Shown here: piece by piece, positions 7,988-15,210 of the stretch | How positions within the stretch are numbered: the first letter of the stretch is position 1 | Layout: the number at the start of each line of letters is the position of its first letter | Origin: a virus | Reading direction: 5' to 3' (one strand) | IMG/VR virus record: IMGVR_UViG_3300044765_000027 | Span: 1 to 22,564 of that record | Length of the DNA: 22,564 nt | Made by a program: the position numbers and the translations under genes | The notes under the pieces: model-generated | The model's input: only the letters and a program-made list of their open reading frames with translations | Told to the model about the DNA's origin: nothing | The model's database searches: none

Positions 7988-8388
7988 AGCGCCAGTTCCA
8001 AATAAACATGAGTCTTGTCGTAGCCGCGGCGAGAAAGGAGCCGCTCCCAGCCCGGTCTCGCCTGCAATTCCATTGCGTCGCAGCCGTTTTGCTTCGCCCA
8101 GCGCTCAATCGTGTCGATGCACGGCAATGCCCACTCGTCCATGTTTTCGCCGGTGACGATGCGCAGCGTGCACACGCGCTGCTTGGGATAAGTGGAGATC
8201 CGCGTAATGCCGACGGCGAAGGCAGTGGGCGTCTTCCAGATCCACAGCTGGTCGTCGCCTGCTAGCAGCCCCGCGCGAATGTCTTCGGCGTCGAACTTGC
8301 CGCGGCTCGTCGCGCACGCTCGCATGAGCCACGGACGCACCTCGGGCCAAACAGCGTCGATTTCGCTGCGTTGGATGCCGTAGAGCAT
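7984..8388 (-). CDS. GNAT-like phage protein upstream of ejection genes
   Basis: 134 residues from ATG 8388, just after the previous stop; a longer frame from 8487 would overlap the upstream gene by about 94 bases. The sequence LWIWKTPTAFAVGITRIS, then CTLRIVTGENMDEWALPCID, CDAMELQARPGWERLLSRRGY, follows the acetyltransferase-like fold of small phage proteins found before internal virion proteins, such as the position of T7 gp13. The GWERLLSRRGY end is typical. No acetyl-CoA site can be asserted. The stop overlaps the next start as ATGA. Role: probably virion morphogenesis or internal-core assembly. Confidence 0.65.
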   Translation of the reverse strand: MLYGIQRSEIDAVWPEVRPWLMRACATSRGKFDAEDIRAGLLAGDDQLWIWKTPTAFAVGITRISTYPKQRVCTLRIVTGENMDEWALPCIDTIERWAKQNGCDAMELQARPGWERLLSRRGYDKTHVYLELAL

Positions 8389-8393
8389 GGGGA

Positions 8394-8723
8394 TTACCCG
8401 ATTAGTAGAACGTTGAAGGTGCGATCGACCTGCGCGTTGTTCGCGTGATTGATCGTCGCGGTTCCGTTCGATGGAGGCGATACCCAAAGACCAGACAGCG
8501 CGGCCGCCGCGTCTGCGGTCGTCGGTTGAAAGCCAAAGAAGGTGTTCGCGCCGATGCGCTTATCGGTCACGGTCGTGGTTGCCGAATTCGCGGCAAGAGT
8601 CACTTGCAAGACGGCATTCAGCTTCCCGCCTATCGCGAGGTTCGCCGTCTGCGCGATCTTGCGGCGATGCTCGACCTCGTTGGTCATCGCCTGCGGTGCC
8701 GTCGGGTAACCTGTCGTGGTCAT
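8394..8723 (-). CDS. Small tail-associated structural protein (109 aa)
   Basis: The pattern PTTADAAAALSGLWVSPPSN, then ATINHANNAQVDRTFNVLLIG, recurs in phage minor structural proteins next to nozzle genes, usually with the ending HANN..DRTF. The N-terminal third is a short helix (NEVEHRRKIAQTANLAI), followed by strands. The ATG overlaps the nozzle stop as ATGA. I cannot name a specific function; a minor virion protein is likely. Confidence 0.65.
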   Translation of the reverse strand: MTTTGYPTAPQAMTNEVEHRRKIAQTANLAIGGKLNAVLQVTLAANSATTTVTDKRIGANTFFGFQPTTADAAAALSGLWVSPPSNGTATINHANNAQVDRTFNVLLIG

Positions 8724-10243
8724 CTGCGCCCCGATGCAGTGACGGCATAATCGGGAATCTCGACGCCCTGCAGGTGATTGAAGCTGCCCGAAGTTTGGAC
8801 ACGCGCCCGCAGATAGCGGCCGTCAACGCGCACCGGGCATTCCCCGCTGACGTTCATCGAACTGGCAGCCGAGAGCGTCATGGGATCAACTAGGCGGTTC
8901 CGTGATCCGATCTGCACCGTAGGCGAGCCACCATCGACCATAGGCCGAACAGACGACACGAAGGCGCGTTGCCCCGACGATTCGAAGGGCTCTAGTTCCA
9001 CGGTGTCGGCCGTGGCGTTGGCCGGCGCGCCGGTGAAATACGCGAGTTGATGGTTCGGCGTGAAAGCGCCCATAAGGACCTGGCCGCCGGTCCACACGCG
9101 CGAGTCCAACGAGAATGGAAGCGTATCGAGGTTGTATTGGCCGCCCGCGTACGTGTCGAGCGAGTCGAGCGAAAACCCCTGCGTAATAGCCCGGAAAATG
9201 TACTCAGCGCTGACCTGAGCGAAACCCCATTTGTTAAGCGCCCAATTGAACACAAGCAGCGAATCGGGAATGCCGCCAGAAGAAGAATTCGACGGATACA
9301 GCCACATCACCAGGCGATTGATCGGGTCCACGGCGCCGACCACATTCGCAAGGTACGTTTCGTTCACGCTGTTCCAAAACGTCTTGTCTACCCGATTCAC
9401 GCCAATCGGAATCGATGTCGAACCGTCGAACGAATAAAATCCATCCTCGCCCAGATAGTACGCATTCGCGCCAAGTTGCGCGATGCTCTTCGGCGCCGGA
9501 GTGCCGCGCGCGCCCTCTGCCGGGTAGAAGCCGAATACCGTCGGACTACCCTGGAACACTGCGCGCCAGATCGCGCGCTCGAAAAAGACCGCGCCGTCGG
9601 CATTGCCGAGGTTGCCCACTAGCCCCTGCATCCAGCCCTGATCGCCTGGAATGATCTGCGATCCCGCCAGCAATTGCGCTTCCGTCGTGCTCCCGGCGGT
9701 CGGCCATGTCGTCGGGTCATCGATCGCACACCACTGCAAGCGCTGCGGCTGCTCGCCGTTCGTGCCGTCGAACGTGCTGCCGACCATCACGAAGTCTTTC
9801 ATCGTCGCGATATAGCGGGCCTGCGGCGCCTGCGCGGACAGGTCGGCAAAGGCCGTGCTCGAGTTGAGCACGAACGATTGCAGGTTTTGGCCCTGCGCTG
9901 CGCCTATGACGCGCTGCCCGTACTGCGTGAAGTTCCAGCGCTCTCCGGTCGCCACCGAGTAGCCGCCGACCTTGCTCACGTTAGCGAACGCAGTGTTGCC
10001 AGGGGCAAGTTCCCACAGCTTCGACGCATCGCCAGAAAAGACGTAGTTGTTGCCGCCCGAGTCGATCGCGGTGATTGCGCCGAGGCACTGTGACCCAAGA
10101 CCTCCGCTACTGAACTGAGAAAGCGTCCCCACCGGCCCCCACGATTCGTTCGTGCGAGGGAAGAGATTGACGAGGTTTCCCGACGCGCCGGCCGAGTTGT
10201 TCGGCGGCAGGTCCGGCGCGTAATCGGCGATGGGGAGCTTCAT
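8720..10243 (-). CDS. Tail nozzle/hub protein, P22 gp10-like role
   Basis: 507 residues. The start MKLPIADYAPDLPPNN is followed by a long run of beta-strand repeats with beta-propeller-like blades, including YVFSGDASKLWEL, RVIGAAQGQNLQSFVL and FFERAIWRAVFQG. The C-terminus (CPVRVDGRYLRARVQTSGSF ... GVEIPDYAV) matches the ending of P22 gp10-type nozzle or stabilisation proteins in podophages. It should plug or extend the tail tube below the adaptor. It is coupled to both neighbours (TGATG before, ATGA after). Function is by family resemblance and position. Confidence 0.75.
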   Translation of the reverse strand: MKLPIADYAPDLPPNNSAGASGNLVNLFPRTNESWGPVGTLSQFSSGGLGSQCLGAITAIDSGGNNYVFSGDASKLWELAPGNTAFANVSKVGGYSVATGERWNFTQYGQRVIGAAQGQNLQSFVLNSSTAFADLSAQAPQARYIATMKDFVMVGSTFDGTNGEQPQRLQWCAIDDPTTWPTAGSTTEAQLLAGSQIIPGDQGWMQGLVGNLGNADGAVFFERAIWRAVFQGSPTVFGFYPAEGARGTPAPKSIAQLGANAYYLGEDGFYSFDGSTSIPIGVNRVDKTFWNSVNETYLANVVGAVDPINRLVMWLYPSNSSSGGIPDSLLVFNWALNKWGFAQVSAEYIFRAITQGFSLDSLDTYAGGQYNLDTLPFSLDSRVWTGGQVLMGAFTPNHQLAYFTGAPANATADTVELEPFESSGQRAFVSSVRPMVDGGSPTVQIGSRNRLVDPMTLSAASSMNVSGECPVRVDGRYLRARVQTSGSFNHLQGVEIPDYAVTASGRR

Positions 10244-10941
10244 CAGGTCGCCACCATTGCAAGCGCTGAGCCAGAGAGTTCCTCCGCACGATCGGAGGAG
10301 ACGTAGGATGCGAGTTGCTGGTTATACAGCGAGTCCCACAGTTGGAAAGCCTCTTCGTCCTTCACGAAACGAGCGACTGCCCGATTCGTCGCGGCGAGCA
10401 GCACTGTCGGAATGGCGCTCGTCATCCACGTCACCGTATTGGTTACGGTCAACTGCAGAGACTTTTTCCAGTAAATCCCGCTGATTGCGTAGGCTGAATC
10501 GGGAAACGGTCCGAAGATGAAATTCGAGCCCAGCCGAGAGATATAGGCGGGCGTGCCGCTCGCGCTCTGGTCCGGGTACTGCGTATAGATGAATTCGGGC
10601 GTGACGCGCTGCATCTCGTACGTCTGACCGCTAACCGAGACGAGGCCGATTTTAAGGCCGAGATAGCCGATCGGGAGCGGTGCCTGCCCAGCCGGAGCCG
10701 GCGACGCCCCAACCGTCGTGCTGAGTGACGCCTCCATGTCGCGCGTGCCGCGCCCCATGTTCGTCGCGATCACGTCACGATAAATGTCGGTTTCCGCAAG
10801 CTGGACAAAGTAATCGATGTAGCTCGCAATATCGGAGCGCGCGTACCAATCCTGCACCGCTTGCTTCAGCGATGGATAGTCGTAGACGCCAGCGACGCCC
10901 GCAGGATAAGCGGGGGTGATCGGTTGAACAAAGTTCGTCAT
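10243..10941 (-). CDS. Head-tail adaptor, SU10-type
   Basis: 232 residues. The layout fits SU10-like adaptor proteins: QAVQDWYARSDIASYIDYF, ETDIYRDV, a middle LPIGYLGLKIGLVSV ... TPEFIYTQYPD section, then the strand PAYISRLGSNFIFGPFPDSAY and a helix near the end (AVARFVKDEEAFQLWDSLYN). Such proteins form the ring under the portal. GGAGG is 7 bases before ATG 10941 and lies inside a perfect 10-base palindrome (10949-10958). The stop shares one base with the next start (TGATG). Matching an SU10-type capsid in the same cluster supports the call. Confidence 0.82.
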   Translation of the reverse strand: MTNFVQPITPAYPAGVAGVYDYPSLKQAVQDWYARSDIASYIDYFVQLAETDIYRDVIATNMGRGTRDMEASLSTTVGASPAPAGQAPLPIGYLGLKIGLVSVSGQTYEMQRVTPEFIYTQYPDQSASGTPAYISRLGSNFIFGPFPDSAYAISGIYWKKSLQLTVTNTVTWMTSAIPTVLLAATNRAVARFVKDEEAFQLWDSLYNQQLASYVSSDRAEELSGSALAMVAT

Positions 10942-10989
10942 GCCGTGACCTCCGGAGGCTGAGGCGGGGCGCCGAAAAAATTCGTCACC

Positions 10990-11232
10990 TCAAACGCCCC
11001 GGAGAAAAAGGAACGTGATGACCACCGGCGACCAATCCAGATCAGTGTTCTGATTAATCTGATCCACGACCGACACTACATCCTCATACCCACTGCAGAA
11101 GCCATCCGGAATAGTCTTGATTAGAATGTCGCCGACCTGAAGCCCGGGTATGCTCAAGGTGCCAGCCGACGTTTTTCCGGGAGATGTTGCCTTTACCAGG
11201 GTAGGCGTGACCGCTACGTAGGTGGTGCTCAT
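10990..11232 (-). CDS. Small hypothetical protein following the signal-peptide fibre (80 aa)
   Basis: Not recognised. A TTG at 11235 is also possible, but ATG 11232 has GAGGT 6 bases before it and is preferred. The sequence is beta-prone (TLVKATSPGKTSAGTLSI, GDILIKTIPDG, SPVVITFLFLRG) and has one Cys. It starts just after the upstream stop, so it is probably coupled. Its GC content is lower than the neighbouring adaptor gene. A role in fibre assembly is possible but unproven. Confidence 0.5.
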   Translation of the reverse strand: MSTTYVAVTPTLVKATSPGKTSAGTLSIPGLQVGDILIKTIPDGFCSGYEDVVSVVDQINQNTDLDWSPVVITFLFLRGV

Positions 11233-11235
11233 CAA

Positions 11236-12384
11236 TTACCTCACTCGTCGACAATCGATGCGGCCATATACGGCCGAAGTGGATGTAGAGAAAACGTTGT
11301 TTGAGACCAGATACACAGTCGTCGTCGATGCCAGAGATTCGCGTACTGTCGGAGTCGCAAAAGCTGGGTTGATTCCCGAGGTGCTCGGCGGGCTGTAATT
11401 GGAAAATTGCGAGCCAGTTGTCGCGCTGACCGTATTGATCGAAGCTGTCGATTGAGTAGTGACTGTTGTGCCGCCGTTATTGAAAATAACGTTTCCACGA
11501 CAGTCCCAATCGCCCGCCGTCAAACTGACACTAGTCACGTTGGCCGGAGTGTTGCTTGTCAGAGAGACAGGCGTGCTGCTGTTGGTCTGACAGCCGGTCG
11601 GCGTGCCGCCGTTGGTGACCTGGGCGCAGATGAACTCGCCATCCGAACCGGCGTTGGCGTTGTCATTCGTCGCGGTCCCGACGATGCCTGCCGTGCTCGA
11701 CGGTGTGATGGCCCCCGTGAACGTCAGCGGTCCAACCGTCGAACCGAATGCCGGATCGGCGTTTGTCGCCCCCACGAGAACCTGCCCTGTGGCGCCTACG
11801 CCTATCTGAGTGACCGCCGATGCCCCATTACCGACTTGCACTGCGTGCGCCGTGCGCGTCGCGAGCCCGCTGCCGCCTTGCGATACGGATAGCGGTGTCG
11901 TCAGTCCGGAGAGCGAAGTGATGTTCGCATTCGCGCCGCTCGTCGCGATCGACGAGTTGCATTGAAAGCCCGATCCGTTCGTCCACTGCAGCGCTTGCGC
12001 GGCACCGTTGCAGCCGGCGACGCTTACCGCCGCGACGTTGGCAGTTGAGCTCGTAGCGTTGCCCAGCAACGTATTCGCGCCGACTTGGGCGATGTTGCCG
12101 AGCGTGATTCCGTTCGTCAGACTTTGGAACGCATAGGCTCCCGCACCCGTACGAGTCAGGAAGCCGGTGCTCGCGAAGCCTGTAATGTTGTCGAGACACG
12201 TGCCGCTCGCTGCCGAACAGTTCGTGCCGCCCGATGCAACTGGCACTGGCAACGTGAACGTCGGCGCACCCGTTACAGACAGCGTGCCGCGCACTGTGAC
12301 GTTCTGAAACGTCGGGCTCGGATAGGTTTGGGCGAGCGCGATCAGCGGCAGCCAGAGTGCCGCAATGATGGTTCGTTTCAGCAT
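11236..12384 (-). CDS. Fibre-like protein with a Sec signal peptide and eight cysteines
   Basis: 382 residues. The N-terminus is a clear signal peptide: basic MLKR, a hydrophobic core and the site ALA|QT after residue 18. The rest is low-charge, Ser/Thr/Gly/Asn-rich, as in phage fibre shafts, with repeats such as LPVPVASGGTN, LSVSQGGSG and AVTQIGVGATGQVLVG. The C-terminal 115 residues (SLTSNTPANVTSVSLTAGDW ... VYGRIDCRRVR) resemble a recurring fibre tip domain. Cysteines at 56, 63, 125, 142, 253, 265, 295 and 378 could form disulfides outside the cytoplasm. It sits between a probable fibre anchor and an unknown gene, far from the other tail fibre. The C-terminal third is lower in GC than its surroundings. 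Whether it is a virion part or an exported product is open. Confidence 0.7.
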   Translation of the reverse strand: MLKRTIIAALWLPLIALAQTYPSPTFQNVTVRGTLSVTGAPTFTLPVPVASGGTNCSAASGTCLDNITGFASTGFLTRTGAGAYAFQSLTNGITLGNIAQVGANTLLGNATSSTANVAAVSVAGCNGAAQALQWTNGSGFQCNSSIATSGANANITSLSGLTTPLSVSQGGSGLATRTAHAVQVGNGASAVTQIGVGATGQVLVGATNADPAFGSTVGPLTFTGAITPSSTAGIVGTATNDNANAGSDGEFICAQVTNGGTPTGCQTNSSTPVSLTSNTPANVTSVSLTAGDWDCRGNVIFNNGGTTVTTQSTASINTVSATTGSQFSNYSPPSTSGINPAFATPTVRESLASTTTVYLVSNNVFSTSTSAVYGRIDCRRVR

Positions 12385-12385
12385 G

Positions 12386-12733
12386 TCAGGACACCGAGAT
12401 AACGCCGCCGTTGTTCCACGGCTGGCCGGCGGTCGAAGGGAGCGTCGTGGAAAGATCGGCTGGCAGCATATCGAGCAAGATCACGTCATTGATCGTCAGC
12501 GTCGTGATGTTCGTGCCGCTGATGACCTCTTGATAGTGATTGTTCGCCGCGTAGTACGAGTACTGCCCGTTCGCATCGGTCGTCAGGGGATTGGCCGTCA
12601 CCGTAACGCCGTTGTCCGAGTAGATGGTCGCAGCGCCGCCGCTGCCAGTCGCGCCAACGTTCACTTGCACCGACGCGCCTTGGATCGGTAGCCCCGTCGT
12701 CGCACTGGCGATCGTGTTCATTCGCTTCTGCAT
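12386..12733 (-). CDS. Appendage protein with carboxypeptidase-regulatory/transthyretin-like domain
   Basis: 115 residues from ATG 12733, 2 bases after the upstream stop. The centre reads VQVNVGATGSGGAATIYSDN, then NPLTTDANGQYSYYAANNHY, a pattern of phage fibre base domains in which the NP..TD.NG.Y.FYA element resembles a small transthyretin-like beta-sandwich. The C-terminus is a disordered linker (TTLPSTAGQPWNNGGVISVS). Such domains anchor or stack tail fibres or tailspikes; here it would be a separate adaptor polypeptide. The next gene begins after one intervening base. A better ribosome site is not visible. Confidence 0.6.
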   Translation of the reverse strand: MQKRMNTIASATTGLPIQGASVQVNVGATGSGGAATIYSDNGVTVTANPLTTDANGQYSYYAANNHYQEVISGTNITTLTINDVILLDMLPADLSTTLPSTAGQPWNNGGVISVS

Positions 12734-12735
12734 GG

Positions 12736-13089
12736 TCAGATCCGTCGATTCGTCGTGCGGAACGCTGCGTACTCGGGGCCTTTGAGGATCGACTTGACCA
12801 TCGGCCAGTGGTCCGGGTTCTGGTAATCCCAACCGTACCGAACCCGAATGTCGAGCATCACGACCTCCGGCACGCGCATGGTTTGGTGGAATTCGCCGAT
12901 GCGCGATGCGCTACACTCCGCGGCGCGCTGCTCATGATTGAGCTTGAGAACAGGTTCCACGTCCTGCGTGTAACGCAAGATGACCTTGTCATCCTCTTCG
13001 TGATACGTGACGCGCTTGCCGTCATCGGCTGGCGCGCCCCAGGGGCCATCAGCGAGAGGTTCCGAGACGGATGTTTCGAGTTCGTCCAT
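12736..13089 (-). CDS. Unknown phage protein (117 aa)
   Basis: Not recognised. It has an acidic start (DELETSVSEPLAD), a compact charged centre (RVTYHEEDDKVILRYTQDVEPVLKLN), a helix with two Cys-free turns, and a Trp/Tyr-rich C-terminal part (VRYGWDYQNPDHWPMVKSIL). GAGG sits 7 bases before the ATG. It links the head genes to the appendage genes and could be a minor head or connector protein. The mix of YTQDVEPVLKLNHEQR recurs in podophages, but its role is unknown to me. Confidence 0.55.
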   Translation of the reverse strand: MDELETSVSEPLADGPWGAPADDGKRVTYHEEDDKVILRYTQDVEPVLKLNHEQRAAECSASRIGEFHQTMRVPEVVMLDIRVRYGWDYQNPDHWPMVKSILKGPEYAAFRTTNRRI

Positions 13090-13098
13090 GGGATCGCC

Positions 13099-13407
13099 TC
13101 AGTGCGTGGCCGGGATGAGGTTGAGCGTGCCCGTTGCCGCGCCGTCCTGAATCACGGCGATCTTCTCGCCCGGCGCGATACGCAGCACGAACGGCGGATC
13201 GCTCGATTTGACGAGCATGTCCGTTGCCGTTGCAGTAGGGTTCGTGCCCACGGCGATATGGCAGTTGCCCGTCGCAGAGACGAGCACGGCCTGATAGCCG
13301 TCTGCGTTGGGATCGAAGGCCGTCGAGGCCACCGACGAGCCGCCGAGCGTGAGGTTCTGGCCGGCGCCGGAGATCGGACGCCAGATTGAGATGGGGGACC
13401 ATGCCAT
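13099..13407 (-). CDS. Small beta-rich phage structural protein (102 aa)
   Basis: Starts at ATG 13407 with GAGG 7 bases upstream. The sequence looks like a compact beta-sandwich: DGYQAVLVSATGNCHIAVG, then PFVLRIAPGEKIAVIQDG and TGTLNLIPA. I see no membrane segment or catalytic pattern. Small proteins ending in GEKIAVIQDG-like strands occur among phage head or tail accessory proteins, but I cannot name a family with certainty. Its stop overlaps the ribosome site of the next gene (TGAGG). Confidence 0.6.
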   Translation of the reverse strand: MAWSPISIWRPISGAGQNLTLGGSSVASTAFDPNADGYQAVLVSATGNCHIAVGTNPTATATDMLVKSSDPPFVLRIAPGEKIAVIQDGAATGTLNLIPATH

Positions 13408-13420
13408 TTCGCGGCCTCAA

Positions 13421-13447
13421 GAAAAAAGAGCGGCCCGAAAGCCGCTC
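13421..13447 (-). terminator. Stem-loop terminator with UUCG-like loop
   Basis: On the minus strand GAGCGGC / GCCGCTC (7 perfect pairs) closes a TTTCGG loop (or TTCG with one extra T-G pair) and is followed by six T then CTTGAGG. The GAGG is the ribosome site of the next gene, repeating the hairpin, T-run, ribosome-site order seen at 16294. Confidence 0.75.
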
Positions 13448-13472
13448 AAAAGCACCACACGAGGAGAAGACG

Positions 13473-14147
13473 TTATGCCGACAGGACCGAATGCCACTGG
13501 CCGGCGTTCGTGCAGTAGAACGTCGCGGCCTTGCCGGCCGCCACTGCGAATGCAGCGTTCGCGCCCAGCGCGTTGATCGCGTCGCCCGAAGCCGGGAACA
13601 CGTTCATCGAGTTCGTCGCCGTAGCATTCACGACCACAAGCCCTTGAATGCCCGCGACGGCAGACGGAAGAACAACGCTGTCGCCCGCGCTCGCAACCGT
13701 CGTCACACGGTTTAGCATGGCCGGCAAAGCCGTTGCGCTACCCTGTCCGCCGCCCGCGTGCGCGGTCAGCCCGCTGATCGAAGTCGTAGTCGGCAAGCCA
13801 CCGCTGTAGCCCTCACCGGTGCCGACGACGCTCCATGCGCCGGGGGCCGCTTCGACGGCCACGACAGCCGAGTTCGGCGCGATGGCAATCCCCGTTGCGC
13901 CAGCGACACCGTTGATCGTGTCGGCCGTGCCGGATGCCGGAACCGCCGCATACAGTTGAACCGGATTGGCCGTGTTGTTGATGAGAAAGACTCGGTCCGT
14001 GCCCGAGCCCACGAGCGGCAATGCAACGCCATCGCCCAGCATCGAGCCGGCGGCCGGTGCCGTCGATGTGCCGATGGTCGTAATATCTGCCGTGATTTGC
14101 GTAGCACCCGCCTGAGTGCGCGTGGTGCCTGCGGTAATGCCTGCCAT
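13473..14147 (-). CDS. Internally duplicated beta-rich protein, possible head decoration
   Basis: 224 residues from ATG 14147, with AGAGG 5 bases upstream; an earlier in-frame ATG at 14192 would lie inside the terminator. The sequence is Gly/Ala/Thr/Val-rich, with few charges and no membrane segment. It contains two related halves: residues about 38-108 and 155-222 share the order GD.V.LP, V(I/V)N.TA..., PASG, D.IN, a short strand, then W.SV. Position right after the capsid gene suggests a capsid-surface (decoration or head-fibre) role, but the family is not one I can name. One Cys only (C212). Confidence 0.65.
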   Translation of the reverse strand: MAGITAGTTRTQAGATQITADITTIGTSTAPAAGSMLGDGVALPLVGSGTDRVFLINNTANPVQLYAAVPASGTADTINGVAGATGIAIAPNSAVVAVEAAPGAWSVVGTGEGYSGGLPTTTSISGLTAHAGGGQGSATALPAMLNRVTTVASAGDSVVLPSAVAGIQGLVVVNATATNSMNVFPASGDAINALGANAAFAVAAGKAATFYCTNAGQWHSVLSA

Positions 14148-14160
14148 GTTCGCCTCTCTT

Positions 14161-14190
14161 GAAAAAGAAAGGGGCGACCGAAGCCGCCCC
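14161..14190 (-). terminator. UUCG stem-loop terminator after the capsid gene
   Basis: On the minus strand an 8-bp stem (GGGGCGGC / GTCGCCCC, one G-U pair) closes a TTCG loop and is followed by TTTCTTTTTC. It lies 25 bases after the capsid stop. It would let most transcripts end after the capsid gene and so lower the output of the following genes. Confidence 0.75.
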
Positions 14191-14214
14191 AAAGATCGCC
14201 GTCAGGAGAGACGG

Positions 14215-15195
14215 TCAGCCGTTCGTGTCGTAGATCGCCGCATGGGCGTGCTCGTTGCCCATCTGCAGCGTGTACTCGACGAGCAATTCCTTCTTGTCCG
14301 AATCGCCGGTCTTGGCGAGCGGGATCGTCTGGAAGGGGCGCAGGTATGCGACGCGCACATAGTTCGGGTTGATGAAGAAAATGTCGCCCGAGTGGGCAAG
14401 GAAGATATCGGGGATGAACTTCACATCACCGAAGTCGGATTCGTACACGTTCACGACCGTAGGAAGCTTCTTGTTGTCCACTTCCGTGAAACGAGTGCCC
14501 GGGCCGGTGAAAGCCGACACGTTCTGCTTGTTGACCGACGAGACGAGCGCGTATTCGGGCACCTCACCGGAGCTATTGAACGCCTTCTGGAGCGCCGACT
14601 TGACCATCGCTTCAGTGACGGCCACTGTCGCGCTGTTGTAGACGCGCGTGTTCGTGCCGTCCGTCCAGCCGTTTGATGCCACCGCCGGATTGGCGCCCGA
14701 CGGTGAGCCGCCCGTCTGAAACACGACGTTCTGCTGCAGCCATGCCGGCAAGCCTGCGAGCAAGCGGGCCGTCGTCGAGGAGCCGGCATTCTTGGCCTGG
14801 TTGTAGGTCAAGATGCCTTCCATGTCGCGCTTCAGTTCCTTCGACTTCTTGAGCAACTGGTAGCCCATCTTGTTCGATCCGCCGGCCGCCGTCACAGCCT
14901 GCGAGGTGCCCGAGATCTGGACGACCTTCGTCGAGATCTGCGTGTAGTTACCCATGCGCGCCGTGACCGCAAGATTCTGCGCGGTCGGATCGTCACCTTC
15001 GACGGCGGCATTGTTCAAGTTCTGCGCCGCCAGTTGGTCCGTATCCCATTCGTGATTGGTCTGCTTGGCCTGAGCCTTCTTGGCCATGTTCAAGAACGGG
15101 GTCTTGTAGGGATCGACGGTGTAGATTGCGTCGATCAGGTCTTCCCGAATGTTTTTCTGCGGGAAGGTCTGAAACGTATTTGCGGGAACGCTCAC
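14215..15195 (-). CDS. Major capsid protein, SU10 / DUF5309-type
   Basis: 326 residues. The start (ANTFQTFPQKNIREDLIDAI) with DPYKTPFLNMAKK, the HEWDTDQLAA element, and the DVKFIPDIFLA ... IFFINPNYVRVAYLRPF stretch are typical of the SU10 major-capsid family, which has the HK97 fold. It forms the head shell. It is preceded by scaffold and followed by a strong stem-loop terminator, as expected for a very highly expressed gene. The C-terminus (EYTLQMGNEHAHAAIYDTNG) matches the family ending. The fold is known from family, not from this sequence alone. Confidence 0.92.
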   Translation of the reverse strand: MSVPANTFQTFPQKNIREDLIDAIYTVDPYKTPFLNMAKKAQAKQTNHEWDTDQLAAQNLNNAAVEGDDPTAQNLAVTARMGNYTQISTKVVQISGTSQAVTAAGGSNKMGYQLLKKSKELKRDMEGILTYNQAKNAGSSTTARLLAGLPAWLQQNVVFQTGGSPSGANPAVASNGWTDGTNTRVYNSATVAVTEAMVKSALQKAFNSSGEVPEYALVSSVNKQNVSAFTGPGTRFTEVDNKKLPTVVNVYESDFGDVKFIPDIFLAHSGDIFFINPNYVRVAYLRPFQTIPLAKTGDSDKKELLVEYTLQMGNEHAHAAIYDTNG

Positions 15196-15210
15196 TTTGT
15201 TTCTCCGGGA

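Noticed and set aside
10949-10958. Palindrome CCTCCGGAGG as a protein operator
   Set aside because: Its right half is the adaptor gene's ribosome site, and no second copy or promoter supports an operator.
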